A stretch of DNA of 64,000 nucleotides from Nocardia ignorata NBRC 108230 (GTDB lineage Bacteria; Actinomycetota; Actinomycetes; Mycobacteriales; Mycobacteriaceae). The translations under genes and the position numbers were made by a program. The stretch lies in contig NZ_BDBI01000009.1 of NCBI RefSeq assembly GCF_001612905.1, forward strand, positions 1 through 64,000, given 5' to 3'. Shown piece after piece: positions 1 through 9,390 of the stretch. A model generated the notes under the pieces. That model made no database searches, was not told the DNA's origin, and saw only the letters and a list, made by a program, of their open reading frames with translations. Position 1 is the stretch's first letter, and each line of letters opens with the position of its first letter.

Positions 1-2608
1 TATCGCCTTCCGCCTGCAGAATCAAGTCGAGACGTTCGATGTGGCCGTAGGCGGTACGGTAACCGTCCCAGTCGAATTCGCGAAGTTCCTCGTAACCCTG
101 GAATTGACTGATGACCCCGTCCGAATGGAAGGGGACGCGCAGGCGGCGGCTGACCCGGTCCCAGCGCAGCGGCTCCTCGGCGGTGAGCTGCAGCCGCTCC
201 CACAGGGGTCCGCAATCCACGCCGTCGAGCAGAGCGAGTACCTCGCGAGCGCGTCGCAGCACCCAGGAAGCGAGCACATTGGTGTACGCGTTGTTGCGGA
301 TGCCCTGGCCGGGAGCATCGGGGTATCCGTCGTGGAATTCGTCCGGCCCCATCACACCCTCGATATCGAAGCGGTCGTCGCCGGGGTCGTGGACGGCGAG
401 CGCGCTGAACAGCCGTGCGACCTCGATCAGCATCTCCGCGCCGTGATCGATCAGGAAGCGGAGATCGGCGGTGGTCTGGTAGTACTGCCAGACGCTGTAG
501 GCGATCGCGAGGCCGACGTGCCACTGGCGGCGCGAGTTGTCCGGCATCCATTCGCCGTTGCGTGGGTTGAACAGCGTGGTCGGTGTCTCCTCGCGGCCGT
601 CACTGCCGCTCTGCCACGGGTACAGAGCGCCGGACAACCCCGCCGCGCGGGCGGCGTCGCGGGCACGGTCGAGTCTGCGATGCCGGTACTGCAAGAAGGC
701 GCGGGTGAGTTCCGGACGGCGCAGGGTGAGTATCGGGTAGACGAACAGCTCGTCCCAGAAGATGTGACCTCGATAAGCTTCGCCGTGCAGTCCTCGGGCG
801 GGTAGGCCCGCATCGATGTCGGGATGGGCGGCGATGGTCGCCTGCAAAACGTGGAATACGTGCAGATTCAAGGCGAGCCGGTCGTCCTGGCCGTCACCGA
901 GGTCGATGCCGAACCGATCCCACAACTGCGCCCACCCGGCAACGTGCGCCGCCAGCAACGTGGCGATATCGGGAGCTCGTGTGATGAGGGCGGTGACCTC
1001 GGTAGCCGGCGTCGACAACGCGCGGTCCCGCGAGGTGGCCACCGCCGCGACCTTCTCCACCCTGACCCCGACCGCGGGTCGCAGGGGCACGACGATCTCG
1101 TGGCCGAGGAGATGGTCGCCGTCGAGCGCCGTGCGATCGATGCCGTCGGTGTCGGCGACGCGCGTCCGGATCGCTGTCGCGATCGTGACGCGGGATTGGG
1201 TCGTGTTCGTTTCGTAGAGCACGGTTTCCGGGTCGAGCTCCTGACGAGTGCCCGCCACGAGATGGTCGGCCACGAGGGCCCGGTCCGCCGCCACGTTGCG
1301 ATTGCCGACGTGGCCGTTGATGGCCGAGGTGACGACCACCGACCCCGCCCAGTTCTCGGCTTCGATGGTGAGTTCGACAGCGGCCAGGTGTCTTTCGGTC
1401 ACCGAATGGAAGCGCCGACCGGTGATCCGGGTGCGCCGGCCCGCGTCGTCGCGGTAGCGATCGATGGTGGTCAACACACCTGCGCGAAGGTCGAGGTTCT
1501 GATGGTGGCTCAGCATCTGCGGCGCCCCCGGCGTCAGCGGCGTTCCGTCTGCCGTCCTGACCGCGAGATAGGTCCAGTCGGGGGCATTGACCAGGTGCTC
1601 GGTTTCGAGGGTCTGATCGGAGATGCGGGAGATCGTGCGGTTGTAGACGCCGGCGAGGTACGTGCCCGGATAGTGGACGCCGTCCATGCTGCAGCCCGTG
1701 ATCGACCCGCGTGAAGCCCAGTACCCGTTACCGGTGGTGCACAGTGCTTCCCGCGTGCCTTCCTGAGTGGGGTCGTAGTCGTCGTAGAACAGGTTCCAGC
1801 CGCCCGGTTCGGCGGTCGTGGCGCCACCGCACCACCGCGGCTGAGGCCTCGGCGGGAAGCCGGGGCGGGGAACCAGGGGTAGATCGGTCAGATCGGTGAC
1901 GACGACATCGGCGCCCGCCGCGTCGAGCGCGGCGCCGGCGCCCGTGCGGTCGACGCCGATGACGAGCCCGAATCCGCCGGTATCGGCCGCCTGCACGCCG
2001 GCGGTGGCATCTTCGAGCACCACGGCCTCGTTCGGGTCTACGCCGAGGCGGCGGGCGGCCTCGAGGAACATCGCGGGATCCGGCTTACTCGCCAAGTCCA
2101 GTCGTAGTGCATCGGTGCCGTCGACGACGACGGCGAACATCTCGGCGATGCCGCCGGCGGCCAGCACGGCGGCGCTGTTGCGGCTCGCGGTCACCAGCGC
2201 CGTTGGCACACCCGCGGCGTGAAGGCCCGTGAGGAGTCTCCGGGCGTCGGCGAAGACGTGTACTCCCGCACGGGCCAGGGCCTCGGCGAACAACGTTTGC
2301 TTGCGCGCGGCCAGGCCCGACACGGTCAGCTGGTCAGGTCGGTCGTCGGGTGTCCCCGGCGCGATATCGATGCCGCGCGCCGCGAGGAACCTTCGGACGC
2401 CCTCCTCGCGGCTGCGGCCGTCGACCAGGTTGTGGTAGTCGCGATCGGAATCGAACGGTGGCAGGTCGGCGCCGCCGAGCGCGGGCAAGGCCTCGTCGAA
2501 CAGGGCCTTCCACGCGTCCGCGTGAATCGTCGCCGTGTCGGTGACGACGCCGTCCATGTCGAAGACGACCGCGCGGTAGCCGTTGGCGGTGCGGGGGAGC
2601 TCTGTCAT
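1..2608 (-). CDS. HAD phosphomutase-GH65 sugar phosphorylase fusion (C-terminus outside window)
   Basis: One reading frame stays open from the ATG at 2608 to the window edge, about 869 codons. Residues 1-235 form a HAD domain of the beta-phosphoglucomutase type with the catalytic DxD at D17/D19 (VVFDMDGVV). From about residue 245 the protein is a glycoside hydrolase family 65 phosphorylase: the signature GLHGEAYRGHIFWDELF and the general-acid motif MGPDEFHD (about residue 753) are visible. GH65 enzymes phosphorolyse trehalose, maltose or kojibiose to a beta-sugar-1-phosphate, and the HAD domain would isomerise that product. Mycobacterial OtsB1 (Rv2006, DosR regulon) also joins HAD and GH65 parts but has a trehalose-phosphatase domain between them. 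Here GH65 follows directly. The start overlaps the stop of the upstream small gene (ATGA), implying coupled translation. The substrate cannot be read from sequence. Confidence 0.9.
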   Translation of the reverse strand, partial: MTELPRTANGYRAVVFDMDGVVTDTATIHADAWKALFDEALPALGGADLPPFDSDRDYHNLVDGRSREEGVRRFLAARGIDIAPGTPDDRPDQLTVSGLAARKQTLFAEALARAGVHVFADARRLLTGLHAAGVPTALVTASRNSAAVLAAGGIAEMFAVVVDGTDALRLDLASKPDPAMFLEAARRLGVDPNEAVVLEDATAGVQAADTGGFGLVIGVDRTGAGAALDAAGADVVVTDLTDLPLVPRPGFPPRPQPRWCGGATTAEPGGWNLFYDDYDPTQEGTREALCTTGNGYWASRGSITGCSMDGVHYPGTYLAGVYNRTISRISDQTLETEHLVNAPDWTYLAVRTADGTPLTPGAPQMLSHHQNLDLRAGVLTTIDRYRDDAGRRTRITGRRFHSVTERHLAAVELTIEAENWAGSVVVTSAINGHVGNRNVAADRALVADHLVAGTRQELDPETVLYETNTTQSRVTIATAIRTRVADTDGIDRTALDGDHLLGHEIVVPLRPAVGVRVEKVAAVATSRDRALSTPATEVTALITRAPDIATLLAAHVAGWAQLWDRFGIDLGDGQDDRLALNLHVFHVLQATIAAHPDIDAGLPARGLHGEAYRGHIFWDELFVYPILTLRRPELTRAFLQYRHRRLDRARDAARAAGLSGALYPWQSGSDGREETPTTLFNPRNGEWMPDNSRRQWHVGLAIAYSVWQYYQTTADLRFLIDHGAEMLIEVARLFSALAVHDPGDDRFDIEGVMGPDEFHDGYPDAPGQGIRNNAYTNVLASWVLRRAREVLALLDGVDCGPLWERLQLTAEEPLRWDRVSRRLRVPFHSDGVISQFQGYEELREFDWDGYRTAYGHIERLDLILQAEGD

Positions 2609-2769
2609 GCCCACGCGGACGGTTGCTTCGGACCACGCCTCGCCGAGCTCATCACCTCGTCCCACCATCCCTGCAGCGGGCTCGGTTCGGGCCAGCGTAC
2701 CGCCGTTGCTGATTCGGCGCCGTCGTGGAGCTGCGCGGGAGTGGGATCTTGGCCGCGAATGAGCGACAT
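2605..2769 (-). CDS. 54-aa conserved-looking small protein, first gene of the GH65 operon
   Basis: The ATG at 2769 has a near-perfect Shine-Dalgarno (CCAGGAGG) six bases upstream. The frame gives 54 residues, soluble in appearance, with a WW pair and basic C-terminus. Its TGA overlaps the ATG of the HAD-GH65 gene, so the two are probably translationally coupled. The frame is open further upstream, but the strong ribosome site fixes this start. I do not recognise the family and assign no function. It is the promoter-proximal gene facing ctpF across a 284-bp divergent region. Confidence 0.65.
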   Translation of the reverse strand: MSLIRGQDPTPAQLHDGAESATAVRWPEPSPLQGWWDEVMSSARRGPKQPSAWA

Positions 2770-2927
2770 GAGTACCTCCTGGTCGGACCGGGTCGTCGTC
2801 TCAGTCTGGGCTGTGGCCGGAAGCGCGAGAAGTGCCGGAAGTCCACGTCTGCTGGGCCGCACGGCCCTTCACCTACTCGGGCCAGGCGCGGTGACGGCGC
2901 ACCGATGGTGTGTCGCGGCCGGTGCCA

Positions 2928-2971
2928 GGGATCGAATGCCCAACGGCACCCGGCCGCAGGACGAAAGCCCC
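2928..2971. promoter_or_regulatory. Two DosR-box-like dyads in the ctpF / GH65 divergent promoter
   Basis: GGGATCGAATGCCC (2928-2941) and AGGACGAAAGCCCC (2958-2971) match the 14-bp core of the mycobacterial DosR consensus (GGGACTWWAGTCCC) at 9 and 11 positions by eye. They sit 30 bp apart between divergent dormancy-type genes. Single matches of this quality are expected by chance in GC-rich DNA, so the support comes from location and repetition. Confidence 0.4.
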
Positions 2972-3053
2972 TGCGATCGGTGTCCGCTGCGGTGGTCGAA
3001 TTGCTGTCTACCGCTGCCAGCCGAATCTCGCTCGGCGTTGAGGAGGAGTCGAC

Positions 3054-5798
3054 TTGCCGATCATCACGTCGCCGTCGTCGACAGCCGCGCTTCACGAACT
3101 GACCTCGTATGAGGTCGTGCTGCGGCTGGAGACGGATCCACACCGTGGTCTGACCGATCAGCAGGCGGTCGAGCGCATGGCACGCTTCGGGCACAACAGC
3201 TTGCCCACGGCAGAGGGGGCCGGGCCGGTCGTGCGGATCGCGCGCCAGTTCCGCCACCCGTTGATCTACGTCCTGATCGCGGCCGCAGCGATCACCGCCG
3301 CGCTGGGCGAATACGTGGACTCGGCGGTGATCTTCGGTGTCGTACTGATCAACGCGGTGGTCGGATTCATCCAGGAGACCAAGGCCGAAGCTGCCCTCGA
3401 AGGACTGCGGTCGATGGTGCGTACCCAGGCGACCGTGGTCCGCGACGGACAACGGCGAACCGTCCCGTCCGAGGAACTGGTGCCAGGGGACCTGGTCCTG
3501 CTCGAGGCGGGCGACAAAGTACCCGCCGATCTGCGGCTCGTCGGGGTGACCGAACTGTGGGTGGACGAGTCGGCGCTGACAGGTGAGTCCGCCCCGACGG
3601 TCAAAGACGACGGGGCGCTGGCGGGGCCGACAGTGGTCGCGGATCGGCACAACATGGCCTACTCGGGGACGCTGATAACCACCGGTAGTGGAACAGGGTT
3701 GGTGGTGGCCACCGGCGCGGAAACCGAGCTGGGCGAGATCCATCGGCTCGTCGGTGCTGCGAAGACTCTGGATACGCCACTGACGACGAAGCTCGCCGGG
3801 TTCAGCAGGATCCTGACCGTGGGAATCCTCGTCCTCGCCGCGCTGACCTTCGGCGTCGGTGTGCTGCGCGGGCAGGACGTGGCCGAAACCTTCACCGCCG
3901 CGATCGCGCTCGCGGTCGGCGCCATCCCGGAAGGACTCCCGGCGGCGGTGACGATCACGCTGGCCATCGGCGTTGCCCGAATGGCCCGGCGGCGTGCGGT
4001 GATTCGGCGTCTGCCCGCGGTGGAAACGCTGGGCGGCACCACGGTGATCTGCACGGACAAGACCGGAACCCTCACCCAGAATCAGATGACGGTGACCGGT
4101 GTATGGACACCTGAAGGCCGGTTCGCGGTCACGGGGCTCGGCTATGCGCCGGAAGGCTTCGTCCACGATGCGCACGACAACGTGGCCGCACTCGATTCCC
4201 ACCCGGCGTTGCGGTGGTCGCTGCTGGGCGGGGCCGCGTGCAACGACGCGGTCATGATCGAGCACGAGGGGAGGTGGCAGGTCGTGGGCGATCCCACCGA
4301 GGGAGCGATGCTGGTAGCCGCCGCCAAGGCCGGGCTGGGCCCAGGCGTGGTAGCGCGGGCACTGCCACGACACGCGACGATCCCGTTCAGTTCTGAGCGG
4401 CAGTACATGGCGACCCTGCACGGTGATGCGACGAGCGCGGACTCGTCGGGGCAAGTGGTACTGGTCAAGGGCGCGGTCGAACGGGTCCTGTCCTTGTGCG
4501 CCTTCCATCTGAACGGCGAAGGCGTCGCCGCGCCGGTGAACCGTGTTGCGGTGCTCGCCGCCGCCGCGGAGCTGGCGGGGCAAGGTCTGCGGGTGCTGGC
4601 GACGGCGATGCTGCCGGTGGCCGGCTCGAACGATGTCGTCCCGGCGGACTTCGACGAAGAGCTGCTCTCGAATCGACTGATCCTCACCGGATTACAGGCC
4701 ATGGTCGATCCGCCCCGGGCGGCGGCGCCCGGGGCGGTGGCCGCCTGCCATGCGGCGGGGATCGCGGTGAAGATGATCACCGGCGACCATGTCGGCACCG
4801 CCACCGCGATCGCCGGTCAGGTCGGTCTGCTGGACCGGCACGAGCCCGCCGAGGGCAGGGTGCTCACCGGCACGGAACTGGCCGCGCTGTCCGGCGCGGA
4901 GTTCGCGGCGGCGGTGGAACGGGCGAGTGTCTTCGCCAGAGTCTCGCCGGAGCAGAAGCTGCGACTGGTCGAGGCCCTCCAGGATCGCGGGCACGTCGTC
5001 GCCATGACCGGTGACGGGGTCAACGACGCGCCGGCGCTGCGGCAGGCGGGGATCGGCGTGGCCATGGGGCTCGGTGGCACCGAGGTCGCCAAGGACGCCG
5101 CGGACATGGTGCTCACCGACGATGATTTCGCGACGATCGAAGCCGCGGTCGAAGAGGGCCGTGGCGTGTTCGACAACCTCACCAAGTTCATCGCCTGGAC
5201 ACTGCCGACGAACATCGGCGAGGGCCTGGTCATCTTCGCCGCGATCGTCTTCGGCGCGGCACTGCCGATCCTGCCGACCCAGATCCTCTGGATCAACATG
5301 ACCACCGCGGTGGCACTCGGGCTGATGCTCGCGTTCGAGCCGAAGGAGGCGGGCATCATGACCCGGCCACCGCGCGCACCGGATCGACCGTTGCTGACCC
5401 GCTCGCTGATGGCGCGGGTGCTGCTGGTGTCCTCGCTCCTGGTCGCCGGCTCGTGGTGGCTGTTCCAGTGGGAACTCGCCGAGGGGGCAAGCCTTCCCGA
5501 GGCCCGCACCGCCGCCGTGAATCTCTTCGTTCTGGTCGAAGCGTTCTACCTGTTCAGCTGCCGGTCGCTCACTCGCTCGGCGTGGCGGCTCGGGTTCTTC
5601 TCCAACCGGTGGCTCATCGTCGGCGTCACCGGTCAGCTGGTCGGTCAGCTCGCGATCACGTACGTGCCCGCCATGAACACCGTCTTCGACACCGCGCCCA
5701 TCAGTGGCGACGCGTGGCTGCGGATCCTGCTGATCGCCGTCGCGGCGAGTCTTGTGGTCGCGGTGGACAAACGCGTGCGGCGAGGGCACGCGCGATGA
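3054..5798 (+). CDS. ctpF: CtpF-type P-type cation ATPase (P2 class)
   Basis: This 914-residue membrane ATPase probably exports a cation such as calcium. It has the N-terminal cation-ATPase domain, the actuator loop with LTGES, the PEGLP motif in the ion-binding helix, the phosphorylation site DKTGTLT (about residue 345), TGD(H) and GDGVND hinge motifs, and a C-terminal helix block with WINMTTAVALG. Length matches Mycobacterium tuberculosis CtpF (about 905 residues), a DosR-regulon member. The start is TTG at 3054, chosen because AGGAGG lies seven bases upstream and no better start exists. The stop overlaps the ATG of the next gene by four bases. The transported ion is inference from family. 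Confidence 0.92.
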   Translation: MPIITSPSSTAALHELTSYEVVLRLETDPHRGLTDQQAVERMARFGHNSLPTAEGAGPVVRIARQFRHPLIYVLIAAAAITAALGEYVDSAVIFGVVLINAVVGFIQETKAEAALEGLRSMVRTQATVVRDGQRRTVPSEELVPGDLVLLEAGDKVPADLRLVGVTELWVDESALTGESAPTVKDDGALAGPTVVADRHNMAYSGTLITTGSGTGLVVATGAETELGEIHRLVGAAKTLDTPLTTKLAGFSRILTVGILVLAALTFGVGVLRGQDVAETFTAAIALAVGAIPEGLPAAVTITLAIGVARMARRRAVIRRLPAVETLGGTTVICTDKTGTLTQNQMTVTGVWTPEGRFAVTGLGYAPEGFVHDAHDNVAALDSHPALRWSLLGGAACNDAVMIEHEGRWQVVGDPTEGAMLVAAAKAGLGPGVVARALPRHATIPFSSERQYMATLHGDATSADSSGQVVLVKGAVERVLSLCAFHLNGEGVAAPVNRVAVLAAAAELAGQGLRVLATAMLPVAGSNDVVPADFDEELLSNRLILTGLQAMVDPPRAAAPGAVAACHAAGIAVKMITGDHVGTATAIAGQVGLLDRHEPAEGRVLTGTELAALSGAEFAAAVERASVFARVSPEQKLRLVEALQDRGHVVAMTGDGVNDAPALRQAGIGVAMGLGGTEVAKDAADMVLTDDDFATIEAAVEEGRGVFDNLTKFIAWTLPTNIGEGLVIFAAIVFGAALPILPTQILWINMTTAVALGLMLAFEPKEAGIMTRPPRAPDRPLLTRSLMARVLLVSSLLVAGSWWLFQWELAEGASLPEARTAAVNLFVLVEAFYLFSCRSLTRSAWRLGFFSNRWLIVGVTGQLVGQLAITYVPAMNTVFDTAPISGDAWLRILLIAVAASLVVAVDKRVRRGHAR

Positions 5799-6802
5799 GC
5801 ACGATCGGCCGTGCGCGCGGACCGATCGTGACACGGCTACTCCACTCCGAGGAGCCGTCCATCCGTTGGCGCACTCTCCTCGGTGTGCTCGGCGTGCCGC
5901 CGCTTGATCCCGCGGTTGCCACGGCGGCCGCGGCGGTTCCCGGCAGCGAGCGCGTGCGGCGTCTGCTCTCCGAACGGCTGGCCGACGGCACACTGCCCTT
6001 CCACCCCTACAACGCGAAATGGCGAGGGGCGCATTGGGTGCTGGTCTCCTTGGCCGAACTCGGGTATCCGGCGGGTGATGATTCCTTGGTGCCGTTGCGT
6101 GAGCAAGCCCTGGGCTGGCTGCTGTCGCCGGAGTACGAGCGGCGCTATATCGGCCGGGTTCGAAACCAGGAGTTGCCGACGTTGCACGCGTCCATCGAGG
6201 GGAATCTGGTGTGGGCGCTGCCGCGGTTGGGGCTGGCGGACGAGCGGGTCGATCGCCTTGCCGCTCGTCTGCTCCACGCTCAGTGGCCCGACGGTGGCTG
6301 GAACTGTGATCGGCGAGCGACCGGTCGCGTGTCGTCCTTCGGAGAAAGCCTCGTCCCGCTGCGGGCTCTGAACGCCTATGCCCGCACCACCGGAGATCCC
6401 GAGGCCCGTGAGGCGGTCCTGCGTGCCTCGGAGCTGTTCCTCGGACGTCGGCTGTTCCGCCGCCGCACCGACGGCTCGGTGATCGATCGGTCCTTTCTCG
6501 AGCTGCACTTCCCGTGCTATTGGCATTACGACATCCTGTTCGCGTTGACAGTGCTCGCCGAGTCAGGGGCGATCGCTGATCCGCGCTGCGCCGAGGCTCT
6601 CGACGTACTCGAGGCGAAGCGCTTGCCCGACGGAGGTTTTCCCGCGGAGGCCAAGTTCTATCGGGTCAGCTCCGCGCACCCCGGTGGCGGGTCGTCGGTG
6701 GTCGGTTGGGGACCGACCAGTCGCCGGACGTCGAACGAATGGGTCAGTTGCTCGGCGCTGATCGCGTTGACGGCGGCCGGGCGTCGCGGTCCGTCCTCGT
6801 GA
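5795..6802 (+). CDS. Squalene cyclase/prenyltransferase-repeat (alpha-toroid) protein
   Basis: This 335-residue protein starts at the ATG overlapping the ctpF stop (ATGA). It has repeated alpha-hairpin segments with QW-like motifs such as DGGWNCD (about residue 170) and LPDGGFPAEAKFYR (about 280), typical of the squalene-hopene cyclase / prenyltransferase superfamily. It is about half the size of a true two-domain triterpene cyclase and I see no DXDD catalytic motif, so it may be a single-domain relative that binds rather than cyclises a lipid. Tight coupling to an ion-pumping ATPase is unusual. The 3' end overlaps the convergent monooxygenase by 59 bp. Confidence 0.75.
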   Translation: MSTIGRARGPIVTRLLHSEEPSIRWRTLLGVLGVPPLDPAVATAAAAVPGSERVRRLLSERLADGTLPFHPYNAKWRGAHWVLVSLAELGYPAGDDSLVPLREQALGWLLSPEYERRYIGRVRNQELPTLHASIEGNLVWALPRLGLADERVDRLAARLLHAQWPDGGWNCDRRATGRVSSFGESLVPLRALNAYARTTGDPEAREAVLRASELFLGRRLFRRRTDGSVIDRSFLELHFPCYWHYDILFALTVLAESGAIADPRCAEALDVLEAKRLPDGGFPAEAKFYRVSSAHPGGGSSVVGWGPTSRRTSNEWVSCSALIALTAAGRRGPSS

Positions 6803-8339
6803 TCTCGGGCACGGCCGGTGGAACCCGCCGCGCGGTAGCGGCCGAATCAGCCTGGTGGCGGCCGAATTTCAAGGCCGGGTCCTCGACAGGGCCTTTGCGC
6901 AAGCGCGCGACGTCGGAGGCGTAGGTCATCGTCACCGTCCATGGGCCGGAGGTGCCCTGTTTGGGGAGCGCGTCCGCCGCCCGGCGCACGTAACCGGCAT
7001 GGAAGTCGAGCATCGGACGATGCTCGACCGACGGGTCGGCTACCGGTTCCACGGTGTCGTAGCCGCGCTCGTCGAGCAACCGCAACAGGCGGCACAGGTG
7101 CTCGCACACCAGGTCCAGCTTCAGCGTCCACGACGAATTGGTGTAGCCGATGGCGTAGGCGAAGTTCGGTACGCCGCTGAGCATCATTCCCTTGAACGCC
7201 ATGGTCTGGCCGACGTCGACGGGCGCGCCGTCCTTGCTCAGCTGGATGCCGCCGAAGGGAAGCAGTCGTAGACCGGTCGCGGTGACGACGATGTCCGCGT
7301 CGATCCGCCTGCCGGACGTCAATGCGATGCCGTGTTCGAGGAACCGGTCGATGTGGTCGGTGACCACTTCGGCGCTTCCCGTGCGGATGGCCCTGAACAG
7401 GTCGCCGTCGCGGACGGCGCACAGCCGTTCGTCCCAGGGGTCGTAGCGGGGGTTGAAGTGCACGTCGACCTCGTACCCGCGCGGCAGCAGCGCCTTGTTC
7501 ACCGCGCGGATCAGGCGACGGGTCACCGCCGGATGCCGCCTGCTCAACTCCCAGAGCAATCGCTGGCGCGCGATATTGAGGCGCCGGGCGACGCGGTAGG
7601 CCGTGGCATCGGGAAGTACCGTCCGCAGCGCGACCGCGAGATAGTCGGTACCGGGCAGCGGCAGGGCATAGCTCGGTGACCGTTGCAGCATGACGACGCC
7701 GGCCGCGGTCGCGGCCAGCGCCGGAACCAGGGTGACCGCGGTCGCTCCGCTGCCGATCACCACCACCCGTCGCCCCCGGTAGTCCAGGTCCTCGGGCCAG
7801 AACTGCGGATGGACGATCTGCCCGGCGAAGTCCTCCTGCCCGGCGAAATGCGGGGCGTGCGCCTGCTCGTAGGAGTAGTAACCCGCAGCGCTGAACAGGA
7901 ATCTGCAAGTCATCGTCACGATCTGGTCGTTTCTCACCTGCACGCGCACGGTCCATCGGGCCTCGTCGGTCGAGAAGTCCGCGCTGAGCACCTTGTGCCC
8001 GAATCGGATGTTCGGTGACAGCTCGTCGTCGTCGACGGCCTCGGCCAGGTAATCGAGGATGTCGTCGCCGTCCGCGATCGCCGAGTCGTGCGCCCACGGC
8101 TTGAATTCGTAGGCGTAGGTCTGCAGGTCGGAGTCCGATCGAATGCCGGGATAGCGGAACAGGTCCCACGTTCCACCGATCCTGTCCCGCGCGTCCAGCA
8201 GCAGGAAGGACTTGTCCGGAAGCTGCGTCTTCAAGTAGTGGCCCATGCCGATGCCGGAGAGGCCGGCGCCGACCACGAGCACGTCCAGATCCACCGCCGA
8301 ATCGTGCGAAGCACGGTCGGTTTTCGGGTCACAGCGCAT
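6744..8339 (-). CDS. FAD/NADPH Baeyer-Villiger-type monooxygenase
   Basis: This 531-residue flavoprotein has an N-terminal FAD fingerprint VVGAGLSGIG (residues 22-31) and a GGTWDLFRYPG segment. It carries the type I Baeyer-Villiger fingerprint FAGQIVHPQFWP, which fits FxGxxxHxxxW, followed by the NADPH Rossmann motif VVVIGSGATAVT. EthA-like enzymes of this kind insert oxygen next to a carbonyl or oxidise sulfur. The ATG at 8339 is preferred over an upstream TTG because AGGAG lies ten bases before it and inside the longer version. The gene follows the diiron oxygenase after 91 bp, so both are probably one transcript. Substrate unknown. Confidence 0.88.
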   Translation of the reverse strand: MRCDPKTDRASHDSAVDLDVLVVGAGLSGIGMGHYLKTQLPDKSFLLLDARDRIGGTWDLFRYPGIRSDSDLQTYAYEFKPWAHDSAIADGDDILDYLAEAVDDDELSPNIRFGHKVLSADFSTDEARWTVRVQVRNDQIVTMTCRFLFSAAGYYSYEQAHAPHFAGQEDFAGQIVHPQFWPEDLDYRGRRVVVIGSGATAVTLVPALAATAAGVVMLQRSPSYALPLPGTDYLAVALRTVLPDATAYRVARRLNIARQRLLWELSRRHPAVTRRLIRAVNKALLPRGYEVDVHFNPRYDPWDERLCAVRDGDLFRAIRTGSAEVVTDHIDRFLEHGIALTSGRRIDADIVVTATGLRLLPFGGIQLSKDGAPVDVGQTMAFKGMMLSGVPNFAYAIGYTNSSWTLKLDLVCEHLCRLLRLLDERGYDTVEPVADPSVEHRPMLDFHAGYVRRAADALPKQGTSGPWTVTMTYASDVARLRKGPVEDPALKFGRHQADSAATARRVPPAVPEITRTDRDARPPSTRSAPSN

Positions 8340-8430
8340 GATGTGAAAACTCCTGTCCAAGATGTGATCTCTGGTGATTCCGCGTGATGGCCCCCCGCCG
8401 AGGCAACGGTGGGTGACCTGTTCGCGGGGT

Positions 8431-9390
8431 TCAGGCCGACCGGCGGGCGGGTTCGCTGCGGTACCGCGAAACCGGGCCGTCGATGCCGAGCAACCGCCAC
8501 AAGTGCCGGGCGAGGGGGTTCATCAGTCCGGCGTCCGTCGCCAGTGCGCGGACATCGGTGAAGACGTCCCGCAGTTGCCGGGCGGACTCCGCGTGGTTCC
8601 AGAACGCCTCGCGGATAACGTTTTTCGGGATGCCGAGCTCCTCGGTCATCTCCTTCGGCGGGATCACGATGACGTCACACAACACTCGCATGATGAGGGG
8701 GAAGGCCAGCGACAGCAGTAGTCGGCGGACGGGCCGATAGGTGGCGACGGTCTCGTGCAGATAGCGATGCGCGAAGGAGATGTGACGCGCTTCCTCGGCG
8801 ACGTGGATCTGCATGATCCGCTCGATCAGCGGATGCAACTCGACATCGGACCGGAGGTAGGCCTTCTGGATGTGGTCGATCGGTTCCTCGCCGGCCAGCA
8901 CTCCGGCCCAGAACAGCGCCGGCGTGAACTGACCGGCCAGCGAGATGAACGGCCCCGCTCGACGGAACAGTCGGCGCGCCCCGGGCACATCGGCCCCGGA
9001 ACGGTTGACGAACTCCTGGAACATCTGCGTGTGGTGGCATTCCTCGGTCGCCTCATGGGTGATGTAGCGGAATTCGGGTCTGCCGTTGGGAAGGGTGATC
9101 GCGAACGCCATGATCCCGCCGATCAGGATCTCCTCGAAGGTGCGCCCGACCTTGCAGACGTTGGCCTGGCGCCAGATGCCGATCTGGATCTGCCGCTCGA
9201 CGGGAAGAGCCCGGTACCAGGGGTGCCTGCCGAGTGGATCGACGGCGGGCAGCACCCAGCGGGGGTCGCTCCAGGAGATCTCGTAATCGGGGTCGTCCCA
9301 GGCGATGTCGGTGAAGGCGTCGAAATGCGCCGTGACGGACGCTTCGGAGAGCGTCTGCATGGTTTCGTCGAAGGTTTGCTCGCTGGTCAT
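8431..9390 (-). CDS. AurF-type diiron oxygenase
   Basis: The 319-residue protein has the four-helix diiron pattern of the p-aminobenzoate N-oxygenase (AurF) family. Metal ligands appear as EEILIGG, HEATEECHH and HVAEEARHISF, giving the repeated E...ExxH arrangement. AurF oxidises an aromatic amine; relatives act on other small molecules. It is transcribed away from an Acg nitroreductase through a shared promoter with two DosR-like boxes, and is followed by a Baeyer-Villiger monooxygenase. Two oxygen-consuming enzymes under a hypoxia-type promoter is notable. The start ATG at 9390 is the first in frame. Confidence 0.85.
   Translation of the reverse strand: MTSEQTFDETMQTLSEASVTAHFDAFTDIAWDDPDYEISWSDPRWVLPAVDPLGRHPWYRALPVERQIQIGIWRQANVCKVGRTFEEILIGGIMAFAITLPNGRPEFRYITHEATEECHHTQMFQEFVNRSGADVPGARRLFRRAGPFISLAGQFTPALFWAGVLAGEEPIDHIQKAYLRSDVELHPLIERIMQIHVAEEARHISFAHRYLHETVATYRPVRRLLLSLAFPLIMRVLCDVIVIPPKEMTEELGIPKNVIREAFWNHAESARQLRDVFTDVRALATDAGLMNPLARHLWRLLGIDGPVSRYRSEPARRSA

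Noticed and set aside
2652..4583. 643-codon open frame on the minus strand
   Set aside because: It is antisense to ctpF and has no domain; long antisense frames are normal at this GC content. The plus frame has all P-type ATPase motifs.
5453..5794. N-terminal extension of the squalene-cyclase-fold protein
   Set aside because: It lies over the end of ctpF, is Arg-rich without structure, and ATG at 5795 overlaps the ctpF stop.
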